Positions 1 through 32,756 of a stretch of DNA of 64,000 nt are shown in pieces. The DNA is taken from NCBI GenBank assembly GCA_013399875.1, contig VXAZ01000420.1:864616-928615 (forward strand). Direction: 5' to 3'. Both the position numbers and the translations under genes were made by a program. The notes under the pieces are model-generated. The model saw only the letters and a program-made list of their open reading frames with translations, was not told the DNA's origin and did not search any database. The stretch is from Gymnorhina tibicen. Its lineage: Eukaryota > Chordata > Aves > Passeriformes > Artamidae. The stretch's first letter is position 1, and each line of letters begins with the position of its first letter.

Positions 1-9842
<9,842 letters not shown>

Positions 9843-9904
9843 TGAATCCAGCAGTCTGAGCAGCAGTGATGCTGGTTTGTTTACCAATGATGAGGGAAGA
9901 CAAG
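9843..9904 (+). CDS. GPATCH2: GPATCH2 exon 3
   Basis: A 62-nt exon encoding ESSSLSSSDAGLFTNDEGRQ plus split codons at both ends. The first base (t) completes the Ser begun in exon 2, giving the junction MSDS|ESSSLSS. The last base (g) begins a Gly completed in exon 4. The acceptor is tctcttattgcag with a good pyrimidine tract; the donor is caag|gtattg. The serine-rich acidic stretch and the [18 protein letters not shown] motif spanning into exon 4 are conserved between GPATCH2 and GPATCH2L. The exon has no ATG and is too short to be seen as an ORF. The casein-kinase-like SSSD spacing suggests phosphorylation; that is inference only. Confidence 0.95.
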
Positions 9905-19019
<9,115 letters not shown>

Positions 19020-19099
19020 GTTTCCAGAGTAGATGTAGTCATCTTCATGGAATGCCAGCAAGAAACATAAAAAAGGCTTCAGGAAACCAGAATGCACTG
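19020..19099 (+). CDS. GPATCH2: GPATCH2 exon 5
   Basis: An 80-nt exon. Its first two bases complete the Gly codon begun in exon 4, followed by 26 whole codons reading FQSRCSHLHGMPARNIKKAS and then GNQNAL. The acceptor is acttttttgtag and the donor is ctg|gtaggt, leaving phase 0. The FQ-R--LHGM---NIKK pattern matches this position of GPATCH2. The last residues differ from the mammalian form as I remember it, which is plausible for a weakly conserved linker. The exon has no long ORF and is recognised only from homology and exact phase fit. The exons encoding the rest of the protein, including the G-patch, were not found in the following 44.9 kb. Confidence 0.92.
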
Positions 19100-22000
19100 G
19101 TAGGTGTTTTCATTTTCGTAAGCTCATGTGTACTGTTCGGAGAGGTTTTTAAAAAAGCATATTCCTCTCATGCTTGTTCCCTGATGTAGATGGGTAGTGG
19201 AGCTGTAAGACTCAGTGCCACTGAGTATAGCACTGCCTGTGTGTGTGTTTGCTCTTTTTAAATACTTAGACTCATCCCTCTGCAAAAGAAGAGTCTGATA
19301 TTGTTTCTCAGTATTTGTTTTGAACTAAGCAAAGGCAAACGTTTTCAGTGCAGGTGTGTGTGTCTCAGTTTACCATTTTCGGTATATAATTTATGTCTGT
19401 ATGAAAACATACTTCACTTCTCTTTTACAATGAAAATCAAACCAAATTTATTTTTTCTGATAATAAAAAAAATCCAGGATGCATTGTGGTATAATTCAGG
19501 TCACTCTTTGTCCCAAAAATCTGCTTTGAAAAATATGTCCTTATTCTCTTTTTTTTGGTTTACATCTGTGTGATCAGGTGAAAAGGGTATATACAAAAAA
19601 AAATCAAAGCCGGTTGTCCATGCACCTGCTGTAGACATCTTGCATTTCTTTGGACTGAGCCAGTTCTAAGGCTGGGACTACAAATGGGATGTTTGGGGTT
19701 TTTTAGTACCTACAACCTTAGGAGCAATGTTTATAAGTGGAGGAAAAAATTCAACTGTCCTTGCATTTCTGTGCAATCTAATGCTTGGATTTTCCCACAG
19801 CTTTTGTCTAAAATAAGTTTCTAATAAATTTTTTTGAATTTTTCTTTAGAGAAGGGCATGATGACTAGAGAAATTTAACCTTTTAAATGTAAATGCTAAA
19901 ATGTATTAATTATAGGCTATTCCTTTCTTATAAGAAGAATGTTTGGAAGAGGAAGAGAATGTGGGAGATCCTTTATCAGGTGTAATAAACATAGGCCAGG
20001 ACAATAAATACTTCAACATGGATATTCTTTATTATTTGAGAATATTAAATATTTTCAAATTTAAGTCACCTAAACAACATAAATTGCTTCTGAGAAATGT
20101 AAGAGTTATTGTATGTGGAGAGAATAGAAAGGAATTTCTAGAAATTTAACTCATTTTGAAAAGGCAAAGTTTTTGTCATTGAATTTCCTGTGCAATAATT
20201 GCCATTTGGAGCTGAATAAGATGCTTTAAAACCTTGGCCTGTGATCTCTGCTGTTAGTGGTCATGAATTAGATGAATGCTGTCTAGTTCTTGGTTTCCTA
20301 TCTACCTATTTTTATTTTTGGTTCAGTGCTTGCTTGAGCATATCTGGGATTTGTAGCCCATTTTCTAGGCTTATTGCAATTTCACTCTGGTATTTTATAG
20401 GAGCTATTATAACTGATAGGTTAGCTTCATGGTACTGATGATACATGGCTTAACTACCCTAAATCCTGCCTTTTCCTCTAAATTGTAAAAAGGTGATTAA
20501 ATTTCAATTGATGAAGATATACTGTGAATGCATATATATAATAAAAAATCCTAATGTTTATTTTCTGCTATGCTTTCTGGATTGTCCTTAGGAACCCATT
20601 TTGTCCTCCAGTCATGATATCCCATATATAATGATGGTATTGTAGTTCCCTTTATGACAAAAATCCAGGCCAATCTACTAAAGACTGATAATTCAGTTAC
20701 CTCCAGTTATTAAATATATCATTTGCATGATGTTGTGGAGGAAGGTTGGCATGTGAATGTAGCTTCTGAGTCACTGTGTTTAGGCAGGAGTCACAAATAG
20801 AAGGGATGTGCTGTTAGCCCTGCAGATGCAGTTTTCTGACCTCCTTAATGACTATTTATGTTTGTGGGCACATCTGCTGCATCAGTCTTTGCAAACGTGG
20901 CTATATAAACCAGAGCTCATGTGCTTCCTTTTGTCAGTGATTGCTTCTTAAAGAAAATCTTCTTTAGATACTTCAATCCAATGACAAAAAAAGTCATTTA
21001 ATACCTGTGACATCTGATAACACAGAACAAGTAATTACTGCTATTAGATGGTAACAGTGAAGAAGAGCAAGAATGCTTTTAGAAAGATTAATATCCTGAG
21101 GAAAGAACACTGCAGGCTCAACTTATTGAACAGAATTGTGTTGTGAATTAATTCTTTTTTAACAGCAAGGAGTCTGATGCCTGTATCACTGCTTGTACAC
21201 AGGCCTGAAAGGGAGACAAAGTTGAAAAAAGAGAAAGGAGATACACTACCTAAAACACACAAAAGATACACATTGTATCTTGTGTTCAGTCTAAGGATGT
21301 GTAATTTGTATCTAGGGAATGTGAGCATACAGTTGGCCTTTTGCATGGTCGAAGCTTAAGCTTTTTCTAAAAGCTTGGTTGAAGACACAGTTATAGCAGC
21401 TAGTGGAGCCTGGGTGAGATCACAGGTTTGAGGAAGGCAGAATGAATAGGTATGATAATGCCTTGATATATCCTCATGCTCTCTCTGAGAGTGTTTAATG
21501 CCCAGCTGTTGGGGTGTTTTCTTGTAAGAGAACCATCAGGCTAAGAGTGTGAATATTGCTTGCTATAGACCAAGGAAACTGCCAGCTCATGTCATGTTCA
21601 CAGCACAGAGGGAGCTGAGGATCAGAGGAAGAATGCTGCTCTTTATGGACCAGTTAGTAAGCTTGAATTGGAGGTAGCCGTAGCTGGCACTTGGATTTTC
21701 TCCAGAAGCTCTTCCTGCATTTCATCAATGAGTTGCTTAATTTGAGCAAACTCATGGCTCTTTCTTTTCTCAGGTGTACTGCCTTTGAGTCAAAACACTT
21801 TTTTAATAATCACACAACGCTGGACAAGAAAGGGAGAAATGAAAACCTAGTGCACATATACTTTGAAAATCCTTACCTAATCCAATATGCGGGTCGAATG
21901 AGTTATCATACAGCAGATAGCAACTGAAAAGGCTGAGCAAAAAAATGAAAAAAAACCCTATTCATCACAACTGGCTTATAGCCTTTTTATTGTCCAGTTC

Positions 22001-22465
22001 ATTGAAGATAGTCACATTTTTCATGGAATCTGTAATTAAGTAGTTTGTCATGTATGTATTTTGGGTTGCAACTATAATGGTGGCTTTTCATGTCTTCATT
22101 GCTTAGTTTTGTGACAGCATCAAACTGTAATTAAACTTTATTTGAAAAGAAATAGAAAAGCACGTGGTTTCTCTAATACCATGCCGAGTTGATAGTAGTA
22201 GCTTTGTAGTTCAAATGAGAAAAAATTAAACATTTGCTTTCATATTTAATGCCCTCTTTTAATAAGGTGTATATTGCATGAAATTTTACTGGGGTTGAGT
22301 TGAGTTGGTTGAATTCTGAAATTATATATGACCTGATCAAGTAGTCCCAAGCCTCACATTGCTTTATGTTAGGCATAGGCAAAAGTCCTACAATTTAGAA
22401 GTAGTGTTCTATGAATGAACTACTGATTTCTTAGAAGAAATGCTTTTTTCTTTCAGCCTTTGCTG

Positions 22466-22527
22466 TTTATATACTTGGCACTTACCTAGTGACATATAGT
22501 TTATATACGTGCCACTTTTCTAGTACT
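22466..22527. repeat. Two-copy diverged tandem repeat, 34-bp period
   Basis: A segment beginning tttatatacttggcactt (22466) recurs as tttatatacgtgccactt at 22500. Each copy continues to a similar ctagtgac or ctagtac end. The copies differ at several positions, so this is an old local duplication. Confidence 0.5.
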
Positions 22528-24528
22528 ACATCTGTGTTCTTTCTAGCAACTTGCATCTGAAGCTTTGGTATTTCATGGAATAAAATCTGAAATCTAACAT
22601 TTTAGATGTGCTGGAACTATAAGGGTTCATTTCTTTGATGTAGAATACTACATTACCTCTTTACCTAAAATTATTAAGGTTGTCATTTTTTTTCTCACGT
22701 GGATTCCTGGGGAGAGCATAAAACCCTTATTAAAGAAAATAAGAGTTAATTATAGTTAGTGAAAACATAACATGACTATTTTCTCATTTTTTTCAAAATG
22801 TTTTGCCCAACTTAATATTCAACTGAAAATTCTGACTTTTGTTCACAACTTCGCCATACAAATAAGTGAAGGTTTTTGATATGAGTGCTGCTGTTTTAGC
22901 TGTTCCTTGTGTGGTTCTTGGTACTGTTTCTTCCCTGAGACAGGGAGAAATGTTGCAGGGTTTTGTTGAGAACTCTTGCGTGTTGTCTCTTCCTGACTGT
23001 GTTCCCTGTCGGGGCTGGAAGCTGGTAAGTGATTTCACTGAGCTGAAGTGCAAAAAAATGACCAATAAAAAAGGTGCTTTCTTTTGACTCTGACAATTTT
23101 TGCATCCATCACTTTGTGTCATGGGGTTTGGTTTCATTATATTGAAGACAGCTTGTATTAAGTGTTGCACTCCTAGATTGATTTAGTTTTTTGCACAGCT
23201 GTATAACTGAGCTTGGCTATACACAGTTGTAATTATTCAAAATGTGCTTAAAGGATGAAAGCTGCATTTCCAGGACCCGTTATCTGAAGGTGTCTGGGTA
23301 TTTCTGTCAAATCCTGTGACTTTTTTTCAAAAGTTCAAAAATAAAAGAGCTTTTCTCAAAAATTTGTTGACAGATTAACAGTCTATTGACGCGAGGAGGA
23401 AAGATACATTGAGCACTCATGCTTTTTTAAACGGCTTTCAAAGTGTAAAATCAAATCAAACATTTCTGCTTCTAAGTTCTTTCTAACTGAGGAAACAACC
23501 AGGTGTTTTCAGGAGCTTTTTTCTTGTCAAAATAGTTCGGAAATAAAGTGAAAAATTACTGGGTAAGAAACCTTGCAATGGATCCAAGGAATATTTCCTT
23601 AAAGAATAATTTGGGCAATGTTTTTACAATATTGGTCAGAAGCCTCTTTGTGGATGCTCTGCAACTTTTGGACCAACACTGCTTCTCAAGTTAAAGTGTA
23701 TTTGGTGGTGTGGAGAATTTGTTTACATCGGGTGAGTGGTATACAGTCAGATAAAACACTACAATATCAGCGAGGTCCATGAAAGAATTTATCTGTGGTG
23801 TATTAATTATTTTCTTCAGTTAATGATTTTCTGTCATTTGGAGCAATAGTCTCTATATCAAATTCTGTGGAAATGTGATGGTATTAGATATTATAACAAA
23901 ACTAAACTCTTGTTGGATTTCACACTTTGATTCATTCAAGATGAGGAATATTAGGCCTCTGTCTGAGGGTGACGTTTTGAAACCTTATGCTGCTAAAACT
24001 ACAAATGAATTTACCTTTAAGCAAGTAGGAGGGTAGGGTTTTTTTGGTATTGTAATGGTTTTAGTAAGATTTCCTGTCATCAAAAATACTGTCAGCTACT
24101 GAAAGCATTTCTCAGTGTGCTTTTCGGGGTTTTTTTTTGTTTGTAATTACCTTAAATGGATATCTACTTATGCAAAATGTAGTGAATGCTGTGCTCTTTT
24201 AATCCTCTCTTTAACTCAGTACCTTAGTTTTACAATGCAGAGGGATAAAACTTCCTTAAGGAGTGGGTGGTTTCCTACACTTACGTGCTTCTTGCAGATA
24301 TGTTTTTTTTCAAGCAGAAGAATTCAGGTCGTTAGGAGAGGAGATGCTGCTGTGATGTCAGTGTAAGCCCCACCTTTGATTCTTCCAGTGTTCAGTAACT
24401 GTTGGCAAAAATGCTACCATTTTCCTGAGGAATGAGTCAATGGCACACTTCTAGACTCCAAAACTTAGTCAAAAACATTGAAATAGCTTTATTTTATGAG
24501 AAAGCAATAGTTTCACATCTAGCAGAAG

Positions 24529-24599
24529 GTGTCCCTTCCGATGGCGGGGGGGTTGGATTAGATGATCTTTAGGGTCCCTTCCAACCCAAGCCTATGAAC
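24529..24599 (+). mobile_element. CR1 LINE 3' terminal fragment
   Basis: The sequence ggttggattagatgatcttt followed by agggtcccttccaaccca is the diagnostic 3' end of bird CR1 retrotransposons. It is followed by cctatgaa, a relic of the terminal octamer-type repeat. Only about 70 bp remain, in sense orientation with the host gene. This is the usual severe 5' truncation of CR1 insertions. Confidence 0.85.
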
Positions 24600-26874
24600 A
24601 AAAGGGAAAAAAAGCTTTAGTCAAATTTCAAAATTCCATTATAAACAACATGGGTTTTGAAATAAAATGTAAATTTTGTAGATGTTATTGAGGTATCTGT
24701 GATGTTCCTAACTTCATGTATCTATACATTTTTGGAGGAACTACTCACTGTTCTTACACTTTATAATCCTCATTATGTATTCCACATAGCAAGAGCTGCT
24801 TTTTTCCACAAATTAATTTTCCAGTGCATTTTTGCTAAAGCTTTCACTTATACCAGTGCAAGCTTAATATGACTTCCATCTGCCATGGAAGCACCTGATG
24901 GAGGACTAAAGCTGCTTAGTGACTTTCATAATAGTTTAGCATACTTACTCATCAAAAGGATCCTAATTATACCTGTTTCATTTTTCATGGTAGGTCAGTT
25001 CTCAAAGTGGTTCTCATCTCTAGTAACACCAACAGTGGTATCCATACATAAGGCACAGTTGGTTTGTATTTTGATTGTTCAAGGCAGAGCACTGCAATTA
25101 ATAGACCAGGTTTGTCAGTGTTGATGCCATTGTTATGAAGGGTTTTTATTTCTCCCTATCACTTATGAGATTTATGGTTACATGAAGTCTGCCTTACAAA
25201 CTGCTTCAACTGACAGTGATTTTTGTGTCATCTGAAACTGTCTAATGAAAATCTTCGATTATCTTGGTGTCATCAAATCAGTAAAAGAGGCACAAATAAT
25301 ACCACAGCATGTCTGTCTCATTTGCAGCTGCAGTTCATTAGCCAGAAAACAGTTACTGGTGAAGGTGAGCCACCTGTGTTTTTTATTCTTTCTTCTGTAC
25401 CACTTACCTTGGAAATTAAAGTGTAGAGTCTTGAACTGTGTCCTACTGTGATTCTTACAAAATCTAAGACTATCAAGAAAAAAAAATAGTTTAAATGTAT
25501 CAGGAAATTAATAGCTTGTGGAGATAACAATTGTACTTTATCAACAAAATGAAGGTATCTTTTAGGTATAACCACCAAAGGAGGTACTCTGTGTCACAAA
25601 GCTCACAATGGTTTTTCTTGCTGTAGTTGACCTGCGGTGACAATCAAAGCATACCCCTAAACTACCAAAGATTAACTTCTGTCTAGCTGAAGTGAATGTG
25701 GTGACTTAGTCTCTTCTTGGACTCTCAAGTATAGTGTCAAAACCAGCATCCCACTTCAGCGAAATAGTTGCCCTCCAGCATTAGTCTCAGAAATGCCAAA
25801 TGTGCTGCTTAGTTTTTTAAATGCGTTCTGTGGTTTATTCGTGGTGACAAGTGCTATGAACTGTTAGGCTAAGCAGTATTTCTTGTAATTCACCTCAACC
25901 CAACTGCTCAAATGATTGTCATCTACAATTTCACTTAAGTTTATTTTAAAGGAGGACAAATAGCATTGTGATAGCCCTTTCATTCTTCAGTTAGTCTGTC
26001 TTGAAAACACATTTAATACAATTTTACAGCAGTCTTTACAGATAATAATGGTTTTAAAAACTTCCGATCTCAAAATACAAAGCAACGTGATTATTCCTCT
26101 TTTTTTCTGCAGCTTTAAAACAAATCCCACTTTCTGGTGTGTGACTGCATGAAATGTTTCTTCTGTAGACATTTGGAATTTGCTTATTTTGACTTGGGTG
26201 CCTATTGGTTCTTTGATGTTTTATGTTTTCATGCAATTCTAATGGAAAAAAAATTCCTTTAAATGTAATTGCTCTTAGTATCTTTTCTGCAAGAATTTCA
26301 CTCAGTTGTATCTCTTTTAGAAACTTCTTGATGCCTCAAGAGAAGCATTTTGAAGAATTAGTGGTAGAACAGCATCTTGTATCCAGAGTCAAGTTAGGAG
26401 TTGGGTTTCCTTGTATTGAGCTTGATGGGGGAGTTGATCATTTAATGCTGAGAATAGATAGAAAAACACATGTAATAGGCAAGGAACACTTGCACAGATA
26501 CTATGGTTTACCTGATAAGCAATATATCATTTATGCTGTAATAACATAATAAACATCAAGTAAATCATGACAGCATTATCAGCGAACACATTGTTTAATA
26601 TTTTTTAGCCAAAAGCAAGTACAAGATCAACTACAGGTCCTAAACACTTGGAAGTTTCTTACTAATTCAAACCACAGAAATTCATTCACGTGAATAGGTT
26701 TTTCCATCAGGGCTACTGATAGGTGGAACAACTTGAAAATAGTCCCATCTCTTTTTTCAGTTGCCTTTCATATGGTGGTCATCTGTAAGGAATATAGCCA
26801 CTTTAGATATCTAGAGATAAGCAGAGTATTTCTATTAGATATCTAGATTAAGCCTATTAAGTGACCTTCTAGAT

Positions 26875-26948
26875 TTGTTCTAAGATAAGCAGTTTATATT
26901 CAGGTGCATTTGTTTGCTCTAAGATAGGCAGTTTATATCCTGGTGCAC
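26875..26948. repeat. Two-copy tandem duplication, 39-bp period
   Basis: A unit beginning ttgttctaagataagcag at 26875 recurs as ttgctctaagataggcag at 26914. Both copies continue through tttatat and ggtgca. A looser relative (gagataagcagagtattt) lies just upstream at about 26814, so the array may once have been longer. Confidence 0.65.
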
Positions 26949-29900
26949 TCATTTGTTTTGTTCAGTAGTTCTGTTCTAGAGTTACTTTATGTAATACATA
27001 TTCCAAAAGTCTTGCATGAAGTGATCAATAGCATTAGCACCTTATCTTTCTAATCATTACTATAAGGCAATGATGGAGAATTAGAATATTTTAATCTTGT
27101 TTGATTTATAACAAAAGCAAAAATAGAAGCTCCAACTTAAAATGGTGGGGGGTTTATATGTTCAGTTTGCATTGATATGGCTTGTACCCAGAGTAAGAGG
27201 TACTGTAAAAATAGTGAATTAAACTGGATCTGTAGTATTCTCTCCAGCAATTCTTCATGGAAATGCATGTATCAAATTACTTCAAAATGCTGGACAGAAA
27301 ATAAAGTAGGAAACACACACGATGTATTGTGTTGAAGTTGAGTTGACCAAGAAAATTACTCTGCTTCTTTGCTGATGTGAGAGATTATACAGGAATGGAG
27401 AGGTCCTCCTCTGCTATTCTCTTTGATTGCTTTGACTTCAGTTAGTGAGATGTAAAGACAGTGTTCTATAACATGTTAAATACAACCAGAAAGGAGTGGA
27501 GCAAACCATAGTTGTTGTACCTACCTTGCCTCTGACTCAACTGGAAAAGTGGCATGCTTGCTGCTGTTTGGTTTCTTGAAATAAGAAAATCAAATGTGCA
27601 TATTGAGAGCGTAGTTTTGAGAAGGCAAAAATTACTTAAAACTTCTCAGGGACTGCCTCTTCTGATAGTTACCACTATCAGGTATTTCCAGCAAGTAAGC
27701 ACATAACTGAATGCAGAACCTCTTCTTTACCTTTCTTTGTTTAATGTTTCTTCAATACATTCAGTTTGAGATCTGTTGAAAGTGAACACTTTATAAAACA
27801 TGATTATCCAGCATCAGAGACAGCAATGCTAACTTTAAATAAAATGGTGGTGAGCAATCCTAGAATGGAAAGGTCATTCCCCAAAGATAATCAGTACTTT
27901 AATAAAGCTGTGAATTGTGAGATGAGTCACAGAAAAACTCAAAGTTCCTCAGTTTAGTGGTCTCTTGATGTTGTGGGAAAACCCTACATAAAACATTGGT
28001 ATGTTTTCAAAAGCAGAATAATGATTGTTTTGTGTGTACTTAAACCATTTGTCCAGTTACTGTTTTACATACCGTATCTGGGAATAAAGAGGACAAGAAT
28101 AAAAGGTTTATTAACATCAGCACTTGCAGCTGGAGTGGTTCAGGAGTGTATTAGTCCTTGCCTGTTAATTACTGTCCCTTCAGCTGCAACATAGCAGGTG
28201 CTTTTTAAGCTTCTTTTTGAAGTGAAGTGTAACTGCTTGTAACTGATCAAGTGAACCCTTCCAGTCCAACAGTTTTGATAACAGCTCAAAATCTGTTCCA
28301 CTCAGCCCCTTGCAATTAGACTCAGCAGACTCTTTTACTTGCTCCTGATATGATTTTTGCTGTGGATCGTTTTTCCTTTTCTCACTACTAACTTTGGATA
28401 GTCCCTCATTTGCAGATGGTTTTAAACACCTGCATTCACAAGTAAGAGAGTAACTTTCTTATTCTGGTATTTCTCAGCTTTGACTTAGTATTCCTGCAGA
28501 TTATGGTTTTGAAGGTCAAGGAAAAAATTTATCCTCAGTTCAGAGAACTGAAAGTTGTTGATTTAGGGGGTCATTTTTCCCTTCTGTTAGCTGATGGGCA
28601 AACTCTGTTGCAGCTGTCTTGCTTTAGATGTACATTTCTTTAAACACTTGTGTAGTTCACTTGAAAGAGCTTTTTAAATAAAATGTGCCCCATTTTACCT
28701 TTACCCTGACCTGTTTGCTTTGGACAAGGCTTCTAAAAGCTTTCTTTTACAAAGACCTAAACAGATACATACAGTACATTCACAGTAGGCTGCATTTTTA
28801 TTCCCTGTAGAATATGGTCAAACTGGAGAAAACTGTTTTTCCTGTTTTGTCACACTGTTATGCTATGGAAAAGAAAGCATGGCACATGTGGCAGTTGAGA
28901 TTTTGTTGCCATACTGCAAGTGTTGTTTGTCTTTTTTAAAAATCTGAAATCAACATGCTGGTGTAGGTCTAAGGCGATTTAAGACTATTTGCAGCACCTA
29001 AAAGACCTCTAAGAACATTGCCTCTTAAAAGTTATTCCAAGCTCACTTTTCCATGCAGCAAAATATAGCATTTAAGCAAAAGATAGGAAATGACTGCATA
29101 AAAAAGAGGAGGGGGAGGGTTTGCATAAATAAAAGCTACCATTTCAGTGTTAAGTTGGGCATAAATATTATAAAATATATTGTTATGCCCTGTTCAGGAG
29201 AACATTTAACTGTATTTTTTCTGATTGAGAGTAAGTATTAGATATTATGTGACTATCAAATTTAAAAACTCTGAAGGTTTTATTAAAGTTTTCTTTGTAC
29301 ACAAAGCAGTATCTTTATAAAATTAATTCCCCTATATCAGTGATGCAGATGCATATTTTCTTTAAGGATTTAACGTGGGGTATTTTTTTGTTTCAGGAAA
29401 ACAACTTCATTTATGTAGGATGTTTCACTGAATCTTATATTAAATATTGCTAGAATGTGGAAAATATTTTTAAAATATTTGGGGGTTGATGGATTGGTAC
29501 TCTTCAAAGGGAAACAAAACACTAAATATTTCTAATCCTGCATTATTTACCGCATGGGTGGTTAAATGCTACTTTAAGCCCCATAAAATTAAAAGGGAGA
29601 AATCTGCCAACTGTAGCAGGAATTGGATTTAGGAAGAGTGGTACAGAGCCAAAATATTGCTACAGAATTAAATGTCAAAAATCTTCTTTAATAGTAGATA
29701 TATAGTTCACAGTGTCTGGTTATGATTAATACATTTAATCTAAATCACTGAAAGTTGCTCTCTCCTTTTCCATAAAATACAATAGGACACAAATCAGTTT
29801 TACTGTAGGTGGATAACAATTGGAAAATAATGCATCTTCCCGCCCAATAAATTGTCAGTTATACCTTTTAACTAAAATCGATTCATCTTTCCAAAATTTA

Positions 29901-32756
29901 TTACGATTTCTAATAATAAATCTTTTCAAATGTTTATTCATTTGCTTTTTGATACATTTGTGCCACTTTTGCTATGGTCTAATGTTTTTTCTTTTGATTC
30001 ATTGTAAATTAGAAAATCTATTTTGAGTCAATTTTCTAGTTAAGAAGTTAAAATCTATAACCCAGCCATTTTTTCATAGTCTCCTTTGCACATTTTAATA
30101 CCCTTGAACTTAGATCCAATCCAGTAAATTCTGATCAGAAGGTGATTAAAAGACTTTTCACTTCAACTTCTTGACTGAGGGCCAGATTCGTAAAACAAGT
30201 ACTTATGAGATTGTTAGCTGGTTTTTTCCTGCACATCTCCCTGAGTCAAAGAGGATTGAAACAATTATAGGAGATGAACAGATACATAGGTTTTGGTCAA
30301 AGAATTTTAATATGGGCAGTCAGAATTGCCCTTGTGAGTGAGAACCCAAAGATGGTGTGATAGAAACCTCCTTTTGTTGTCCCTTTATAGCAGCAATACA
30401 GTGGTAGTAGTGGTGATTGCTAAAGCATACTCTGTGCCCCATTATTTGGGGTGTCTGCAATTATCCAATGCTAACCTCTTCAAGTGTGGTCATCTGCCAT
30501 GTAATGTTCTTAGAAGTAACACTTTTTTTTAGAAGAAAGTATTTTAAAAGAAATTTCTCTAATGATTGATATTCTAATCTGCGTTGTGAAATTGTGTTCA
30601 CTGTTCAGCAGTTTTCTGCTCTGTCTATAATAAAATGTGTCAGAGGGGCATAGTCTTATTTTTTTAAAAATCTTCCAATAAGCATATTTCTTGTTATGAT
30701 CCAGTTAAAAACGTGATCTTAATCAGATTTATGACAAGAATTATGTATGAGAAGGTTAATCTAGTATGTAGCCACCTCAAGTTTCTTGAAGGGACAAATG
30801 TGTTTTGTTTATAATAGAAATGTGAACGTTGGCAGAATAGAGGAAGAAGGCTGGAAAATGTTTGAAACATAAGAAAATTACAGTCTTAATTTGAACTTGA
30901 TCTACAGTATCACTTATTGGCAAATGTGTGTAGCTGAAAGCATCTTCAGCTTTAAAGTGATTGATTTCAAAGTTAAAAAAATCATTTGTGTGGATGGATT
31001 GGAATTCATTAATTTTACTAATTACACAGTGAAGAAAACAGATGTTTTCTTAGGCAAAGATCAGGCTTTAATTACAGGTCTTACCTGCTTATCTAAAAAT
31101 AGTGTCAATATGTTCATGTCTCTCTCAAAGTTAATTTCTTATTTTTATATGGAAGTATGGTGGGGGTTTTTGCACATTTTAAGCCTTACTCTAATTATGT
31201 ACAAATACAAATCTAATACTCAGAGTACTTATTGAGGAGTACATATGTCATAATCATGTATTAACATTCTTCAAGAGTAAGTTGGGTGGAAAATGCATCT
31301 TTAAATTGTCAAAATCAGAACCACCCAGTGCTACTCTATTTCTAATTGTAATCATGTGTTACAAAAGGAATCAAAAACATTTGCAACAAAGCCAAGTTTC
31401 CAGCAGTGATATAAATCTGTGTGGCCTCCCCTTAGGACTTCTTATTCTAAGGTATGTAGTTGGTAGGACTACAGCCTACAAGAGAAAGGCCGAGAAAGCT
31501 GCCATAGAATTACAGAAACAACTTAACAGAGGGTTTGTGTATGCTTGTTTTGTGCTTTAGCCAATCATTATAAATGTTATCTGTTTTAATTGCTTTAAAT
31601 ATGTATTTGTCAGTGCCTTGGGGAGGTGGAAATTACTTAACTAGTGCTAATAATTGGCAAGATTCAGAAAGACATGGTCTTTGAAAGGAGCATTTGCAAC
31701 TGAAGATGCATGACCTATTGCAAGAATAATTCTATTTTTGCCACATTTTTCTGTGGTTGGAAGAAGCACATGAGGAAACAAGCATCAGTAAGTGTAACTG
31801 GTATAATGAATATTTAATGGTGTAAACTGATGCAAGGCTGTAAATTAACTTTGAAATGTAACAATTGTCATATTAGAGTAATGTGATCATTTTAACTTTG
31901 TGTAAACTCTTTTTAACTTCAAAACATAATTTCCTCAGAACTACATTATACTGTCCTTTCTCAGGGTTTATTGTTGCCAGGATGCTTTAGTTATTTCAGA
32001 AAGTGCATATGTTGCATGGAAGAGAATTCTCATGTCTTTTCCGAAGAAATGTGTTTTCTTTTGAATTAGAACAGTGAGCACAACTTCTAAGGAAAAAAAA
32101 AAGAGTATTGAGATGTGTGTACTGCAAAGCAACACTAAATGACAAAACATAAGCAGAGTCAATATAACCCATTAGTAGCAAACTCCAGTGGCTGTCTAGA
32201 TGTTCCATTACACTCTTCTCTTCCTTTTAGATGGTATGGAATGGGGAAAGGTGTTTTCTAAAATGCATTCTGCTTGAGTGTTTTTTCAAGGTTTTGGTTG
32301 GGAATTACTTTTGTAGGGGTATTTTTCTGTGGAAGGAGGTTTGTCCTTCATTTGCTTATTTGAGGGGAGTTACTACTGCAGGTGGTATGATCAGAGCTCT
32401 TCAGTAGTCTCAGAGTACAGCAGGCCCACAATCTCTCACGAGCGCAGAAAACTTCATTATGACTACCTGCTTCTAGTTGTGGTCATGTATTGAAAGGTTG
32501 TGGGACCTTGGAGTAGTAGGTACTTCATCATTTTGTGATCTTTTAATTCTAGTTTAATAGATGTGCTACTGCTGTATTGTGGTAGATTGCATCCATTGTA
32601 TCTATAGTCTGCTAGTTTACCATTGTTACGATCCAGTTTAAACCCAGAAGAGCAAAGAAAACTAAGTCTCTGTGCATAAACTGGATGGAACTTTGAGAAG
32701 GTTCAAAATATTCCCAAAAACGAGACTAAAACCAAACGAGGTTAGATGTTGGTGCC

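Noticed and set aside
26223..26549. 108-residue ORF as a protein gene
   Set aside because: Composition is passable in its second half, but there is no homology, no splice context and no promoter. Chance length is plausible in a 64-kb window.
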